Shown here: in pieces, positions 60,011 to 64,000 of the stretch
How positions within the stretch are numbered: position 1 is the stretch's first letter
Layout: every line of letters starts with the position of its first letter
Origin: Garcia nutans
Lineage: Eukaryota; Streptophyta; Magnoliopsida; Malpighiales; Euphorbiaceae
Length of the DNA stretch: 64,000 nucleotides
Assembly: GCA_947685225.1 (NCBI GenBank)
Contig: CANTUV010000037.1
Span: 26,431,001-26,495,000 of the forward strand
Direction of reading: 5' to 3'
Position numbers and translations under genes: made by a program
Notes under the pieces: model-generated
Told to the model about the DNA's origin: nothing
Seen by the model: the letters and a program-made list of their open reading frames with translations, nothing else
Database searches by the model: none

Positions 60011-60188
60011 GGGGAGTCTTGGCGCAACGGTAAGTGCTGTTGCCGTATGACCTGAAGTCACGGGTTCGAGTTGTGAAAATGACCTGTTGTAATTGCAAGG
60101 GAAGGCCGCGTACAAAGGCCCAATGGCTCCAACCCTTCCCCGAACTTTGCGTATAGCGTGAACGTTTGTGCACCGGGCTGCCTTTTTT
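60011..60188 (+). mobile_element. Au-type SINE with 15-bp target duplication
   Basis: 178 bp, tRNA-derived: GGGGAGTCTTGGCGCAACGG at the start with box A at 60020-60030, box B GGGTTCGAGTT at 60062-60072, and the characteristic 3' end CACCGGGCTGCC followed by T6. It matches the plant Au SINE family as I remember it. The perfect duplication AAAGAGTATGACTTT flanks it (59993-60007 and 60189-60203), so the insertion is fairly recent. SINEs are RNA polymerase III transcripts moved by a LINE reverse transcriptase. Confidence 0.95.
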
Positions 60189-60203
60189 AAAGAGTATGAC
60201 TTT

Positions 60204-61504
60204 AAAAAATAATGCTTAAAATGGTTCTTTTTTTGATAAATTTTTATAAATGATGTAATTTTTTTAATTATTATTTTAAAAAATAGCATTTGAAATAAAT
60301 TCACTTTCTATATATATATATATATATATATATTTTAAATTTTTTAACATATACGAGATATGTACATGAAAAATACATGAAAAATATATCACATATATAA
60401 TAGAGGAAGGGCACTTGCACTAATTAATGCTGTGTATTTTTGTAATTAATTGTAACTATTTTGTATTTTTGAAAGTTTTTCCTAAACACCATATTTTTTT
60501 AAAATTACTTTTGTTTTTAGATTAGGTTTGCAAATTTTCCTTTTTTTTATTTATTTTTAAAGGTATTTTCTTTTTTAAAGTTTCTTTCAAGCAATGAAGT
60601 AAAAACATTTTAAAATTAATAACAATAAATTAAAAATGGTTATACAATAGATGTAATATAAAGTACAAGGAATTATCATTGCCAAATCAATATTAATCAT
60701 TTGAAAGATGTTATCTGTGCTTGGGCTAAGCTAAGATTATTGTAGACTCGTGAATTTGCCAACTGTATAACGAAAATAATGCTAACCGGCAAAATAAAAG
60801 GTAGATAAAAATCTCATAACTTTGGACGGTCTAGAAACAGAAAAGTTGTTGGACCGAGCGACGGCATCGTCGAGACCATTGACAAACTCACCAATGGCAT
60901 TATTAGCGAGCATTGCATCGGCGAACTTGACAATGCATTGGCGACTTTGCCAATGCTATGGCGAATTCAACACTAACACTGGCGAAGTCACCAGTGCATT
61001 GGCAATTCGCCAATGATTGGTAAATTTGCCTATTGTGCTGGCGAATTTGCTATAAGCTTCAAATGGGAACATGGGTGGTTATTAGCTACTTTGCAATAAG
61101 TGAAAAAATATATATTCAGATAGCAGAATATATGGTCAGTTGGCAAAGAATATAGTAAGCCAGCAAAGAATATGGTCGGTAACAAACATGGACAGTTAAC
61201 GAAAGAGGATTTCAAAAAATAAATATATTCAGAAGACATAAAAAACGAAAGGGGGGACATAGAATTCCAAAGAAAAAAAATAGAATAGAAAATATACACT
61301 GAGACCACAAAACCAAAATAAAAAATTTTATCAAGCGCACAGACACCTAACAAAAAAATCCAAGATTCAGAAGCTGCTTAAGCAAGAGTATAGGACCATT
61401 GGTAAAGGAAATTTGCTAGCTTAAAAAGTTGGATTTGGGACTTCATCAATGCGGAGTGAGAAGGAACCTAAAACGCATGTATGGTCTCTTAAACTTAGTA
61501 CTAG
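60204..61504. other. Intergenic stretch, no gene seen
   Basis: A TA microsatellite (60310-60333), AT-rich text, then the hairpin array at 60876-61015 in slightly GC-richer DNA. No recognisable coding frame; the frame across the hairpin array is a by-product of the repeats. Confidence 0.6.
60876..61015. repeat. Array of five hairpins with covarying arms
   Basis: CCATTG/CAATGG (60876, 60892), GCATTG/CAATGC (60910, 60931), GCATTGGC/GCCAATGC (60935, 60949), CACTGG/CCAGTG (60977, 60991), CATTGGC/GCCAATG (60997, 61009). The last three are perfect with loops of 6, 8 and 5 bases; the fourth differs from its neighbours by a T-to-C change in one arm matched by A-to-G in the other. Confidence 0.85.
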
Positions 61505-63051
61505 TGTAACACCCCGATACTCTATATAAATACTATACATATACCTTGTATACATACATCAAGTATATAAAGTATAAGGATGTCACTTTTCGTTATAATT
61601 TAAAAATCTTTAACTGAGTTCAAATGTTATTCCATTAGTATAAAGAACATTTACAAAATCATTATACTTTTAATGATCTCTTATAATATAATAATCTTAT
61701 CTTTATCAAAACTACATTTATACATATAAATACATTCTTATAAAAAATATAAGCTAATTAATTTATACATGTATGCATCACCTTCTAGTTGGTCTCGACA
61801 AACTCTTACTCTTCTCGTGGCATAACGAAAGACTTCAGATCTACCATCTACTCACCTGCGTGATTACACATTCGCGCTAAGCCCGAGAGCTTAGTAGTAC
61901 AAATATATAATATAAACATGCATTACAGAATTAATCACATATAATGATATCATTAACACCAACCACAATTCCATCATTAATATTCACAATGAATATATCA
62001 ATACAAATATTACATATCATACTTCAAAACATTTCATGTCCTTATTTTATTCAATTAATTCATTATTCACAATTCACCAATCATGAATCACATTTCCAAC
62101 AAGGCAACCATAGATTTCATTACTCATGTATTTCATCATTTGTATATCACATTGAAAACAAAGACAGACTCGGGCCCAAAAGACACTAATATGTTATTCA
62201 AAGTTCAGAGTTACTGCTTTGATCCATAATCATAATCATCAAGCCCGTAGGCAATATATATATCTCTATCCATGGATAGCGTAATAGACCCAGTCTCTTG
62301 GACCATCAACTCGACTAAACTCGAGGAGATCCTCAACTCGGCTAGACTGTTACTTGTAACAGACCCAGTCTCTTGGACCATCAACCTGGATAAACCAAGG
62401 AGATCCTCAACCTGGCAAGACTGTTACTTTAATTCACATTTCACATTTATCAAGTAACAGACCCAGTCTCTTGGACCATCAACCTGGATAAACCAAGGAG
62501 ATCCTCAACCCGACAAGACTGTTACTATAATTCATAGGCATGCCGCCAAATTCAGAACTCTGAAAATTGAATCAACATATTAGACACAAAATCTTTCCAT
62601 TTATAAATTTATACATTTCTTTCTCAATTCATTTCATTCTCATCATTATAGCCAACAATCATCGCTTCATATTTCATAATCATAATAGGCAACCATGCCT
62701 CAATCATCTCATTAGCATCATCATAGCCAACAACCATGGCTCCACATCTCATCAAGAGAGTATATTTCATTAATTACATTAAACATTATCATTTAGGCAA
62801 ACATGCCCACTTATTTCATTTGACTAATCATAACCAATCACAATGGTTTTACATCTATTCATACCTCAATTCACATTAACACAACTCAACAATAAAATAT
62901 ACATAATATATTTTGGATTCACCAATAAAGTATTTATCATAACAAATTACATTGCACATACCTTTTTAAACGATCATCATATCTTTCACACTATGCAAAT
63001 CATAACGTTAGTCAATTTGTATTAACAATATAACAAATTACTTAACACATT
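61505..63051 (-). mobile_element. Part of an antisense LTR related to the LARD LTRs
   Basis: Starts TGTAACACCCCGATAC and, read on the minus strand, follows the LARD LTR backwards from its 3' end. Matching blocks include the TTCTTATACC-like terminus, ACCTGCGTGAT...CGCGCTAAGC, GTTCAGAGTTACT, and AGAACTCTGAAAATTGAAT near 62560. It stops at 63051 within CTTAACACAT, where the copia LTR begins, so the copia element inserted into this LTR. No primer site lies to its left, so it is a 3' LTR of a minus-strand element or a solo LTR. It belongs to a diverged subfamily. Confidence 0.8.
62281..62525. repeat. Three 72-73 bp LTR repeats with inverted ends
   Basis: Copies at 62281-62353, 62356-62427 and 62454-62525. 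Copies 2 and 3 open with GTAACAG and close with CTGTTAC, with AGTCT and AGACT just inside, so each can form a stem. Copy 1 differs in its middle (ACTCGA, CTCGAG where the others have ACCTGG, CCAAGG). It occupies the same relative place as the hairpin minisatellite of the LARD LTRs. Confidence 0.85.
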
Positions 63052-63250
63052 TGTTGTCCCAAGATGGCAACCAAGAGGGGGGGTGAATTGGTTTCTTCAA
63101 GAAATGATAGCAAATTGAAAAACTTCAACAAATAAGAAATGTAGAAGATTGAGTAGAGAGTAGAAAAATCAACGCAAGAGATTTATAGTGGTTCGGATTC
63201 AACAATCCTACATCCACTCCCCAACCTCAATTGGGTATTCCACTATACTT

Positions 63251-63441
63251 GAAGTTTTACAAGCTCACTTCCAACTTTGGTGTTTTTACAAGCTCACACC
63301 TAACTTGACAAGTGTTTTACTAAGGCTAACACTCAAACCACTCACAAGAGTTTTACTAGGCTCACTCTCACAACCTTTACAAGAGTTTTTCTCAGGCTCA
63401 CTCTCACAACCTTTACAATTGGTGTTTTAATGGCTAACACT
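63251..63441 (-). repeat. Six stem-loop units in the second copia LTR
   Basis: Arms GAAGT/ACTTC (63251), GGTGT/ACACC (63279), AGTGT/ACACT (63311), AGAGT/ACTCT (63347), AGAGT/ACTCT (63382), GGTGTT/AACACT (63421, one wobble pair). It parallels 8317-8536 with different bases but retained pairing. The preceding hairpin is CCCAA/TTGGG here versus CCTTAACAA/TTGTTAAGG there. Confidence 0.8.
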
Positions 63442-63547
63442 CAACCTTACATGAAGAGATAAATAGATGAAAGCTTAAGTAAATAACTTGCAAGAGTTTG
63501 GACAATATTAGTATTTATTCTCTTGCTATAAGACTTGTTTGAGGTGG

Positions 63548-63555
63548 TATTTATA
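63548..63555 (-). promoter_or_regulatory. TATA box of the second copia LTR
   Basis: The minus strand reads TATAAATA, with AACGGGCA (63572-63579) 16 bp upstream, matching the 8647 promoter layout. Confidence 0.7.
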
Positions 63556-63651
63556 GGCCTCAAACCAGTTCTGCCCGTTGGTGAAGTGGGTAGAAAAGTG
63601 AAACTCCAACAGCTACAAAATTTTCTTGGATTTTTGTGTCAGACTGTTGGG

Positions 63652-64000
63652 ATGGTCGCGCACCACCTTTGGATGGTCGCGCATCCTGGGATGGTCGCGC
63701 ACCCCCTTGGGGTGGTCGCGCATCTGTTTGTGCGGGCATCCCAGCAGTCTGGTGCGGTTGCGCAATTCAAATCTCTAACGGCTACTTGACACATGGCATC
63801 TTCTTATTAATTCTTTAACTAGCCGTTGAAGCCCACCAACGGCTATATAAATGTAGCGGTCGCGAAGCCACATTGGGCGGTCGCGCATTGTCTTGCGTCG
63901 AGTCATTCACCGTTCTTGTCACCGCGAACCTTACTGTCAAACCAAGACAGTTTGGATGGTCGCGCAACCCCTTGGGGCGGTCGCGCGTTCTTGGATGGTC
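63652..64000. repeat. GGTCGCGCA array in the second copia LTR
   Basis: Eight copies of GGTCGCG in about 350 bp up to the window end, most extended to GGTCGCGCAYC, four of them nearly tandem at 63654-63725 with a period of about 20-22 bp. Perfect MSA-type TCTAACGGCTA at 63774-63784 and ACCAACGGCTA at 63835-63845 lie between the copies. Confidence 0.85.

Larger units (their letters stand above)
63052..64000 (-). mobile_element. Second copia LTR related to the 1-9507 element, cut by window end
   Basis: Begins with the same TGTTGTCCCAAGATGGCAAC as 8106 and follows that LTR with many substitutions and indels, including stem-loops, TATA box and GGTCGC array. No primer site lies to its left, so it is the 3' LTR of a minus-strand element extending beyond the window, or a solo LTR. 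It is nested in the LTR ending at 63051. Confidence 0.93.

Noticed and set aside
60822..61016. Small plus-strand frame over the hairpin array
   Set aside because: The frame is a by-product of the repeated GCATTGGCGA text; no homology.
1..64000. CRISPR arrays, bacterial operons, tRNA or rRNA genes
   Set aside because: None seen. The only tRNA-like sequence is the promoter head of the SINE at 60011; tandem repeats here lack the repeat-spacer regularity of CRISPR.

Overview
This window is plant nuclear DNA, most likely from a eudicot. It is AT-rich and dense in nested LTR retrotransposons. It carries one intron-rich cellular gene, a polyprenyl (solanesyl) diphosphate synthase with plant-type GT-AG introns, plus an Au-type SINE and a Mutator-like element with a captured Ulp1-like protease gene. 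Nothing looks prokaryotic or viral apart from endogenous retroelements.

Layout. (1) 1-9507: a SIRE/Maximus-like Ty1/copia element on the minus strand, with its left LTR cut by the window start. It has gag, pol and an extra env-like ORF; the LTRs are about 98% identical but the genes are damaged. (2) 9508-15330: a TTA microsatellite, then low-complexity, minisatellite-rich DNA with a Tat/Ogre-like primer-binding site, probably an old eroded retrotransposon. (3) 15331-25235: an element with 3-kb LTRs, an initiator-Met-tRNA primer site and about 3.9 kb of internal DNA without coding capacity, so LARD-like. (4) About 27090-39375: a decayed Mutator-like element of the Ulp1/DUF1985-carrying kind. 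Its Ulp1-like gene (plus strand) is split by a 2.75-kb solo LTR with a perfect 5-bp target duplication; its transposase (minus strand) is full of stops. Three blocks of a palindromic TAGGGG-type repeat lie in it, one forming a 611-bp fold-back. (5) 39813-56383: the 12-exon solanesyl diphosphate synthase gene (418 aa predicted). Intron 8 holds a complete, apparently brand-new Ty3/gypsy chromovirus in antisense, with identical 392-bp LTRs, a perfect 5-bp duplication and one open gag-pol frame. (6) 56384-61504: intergenic AT-rich DNA, an AT-rich minisatellite, an Au SINE with a 15-bp target duplication and a small array of hairpins. (7) 61505-63051: part of an antisense LTR related to the LARD, interrupted at 63052 by (8) a second copia LTR related to element 1, cut by the window end.

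The most unusual signals are structural. Several LTRs carry tandem arrays whose units are different hairpins with compensatory arm changes. The clearest is in the R/U5 leader of the copia LTRs (8317-8536 and 63251-63441). The copia U3 has a dense GGTCG(C) array, and a TATA box lies exactly 16 bp from an AACGG motif at three places: two LTRs and an internal site directly upstream of the env-like ORF. This suggests an internal promoter for that ORF.

Splice sites, repeat periods and LTR comparisons were read by eye. Element clade names rest on motif recognition without database searches.
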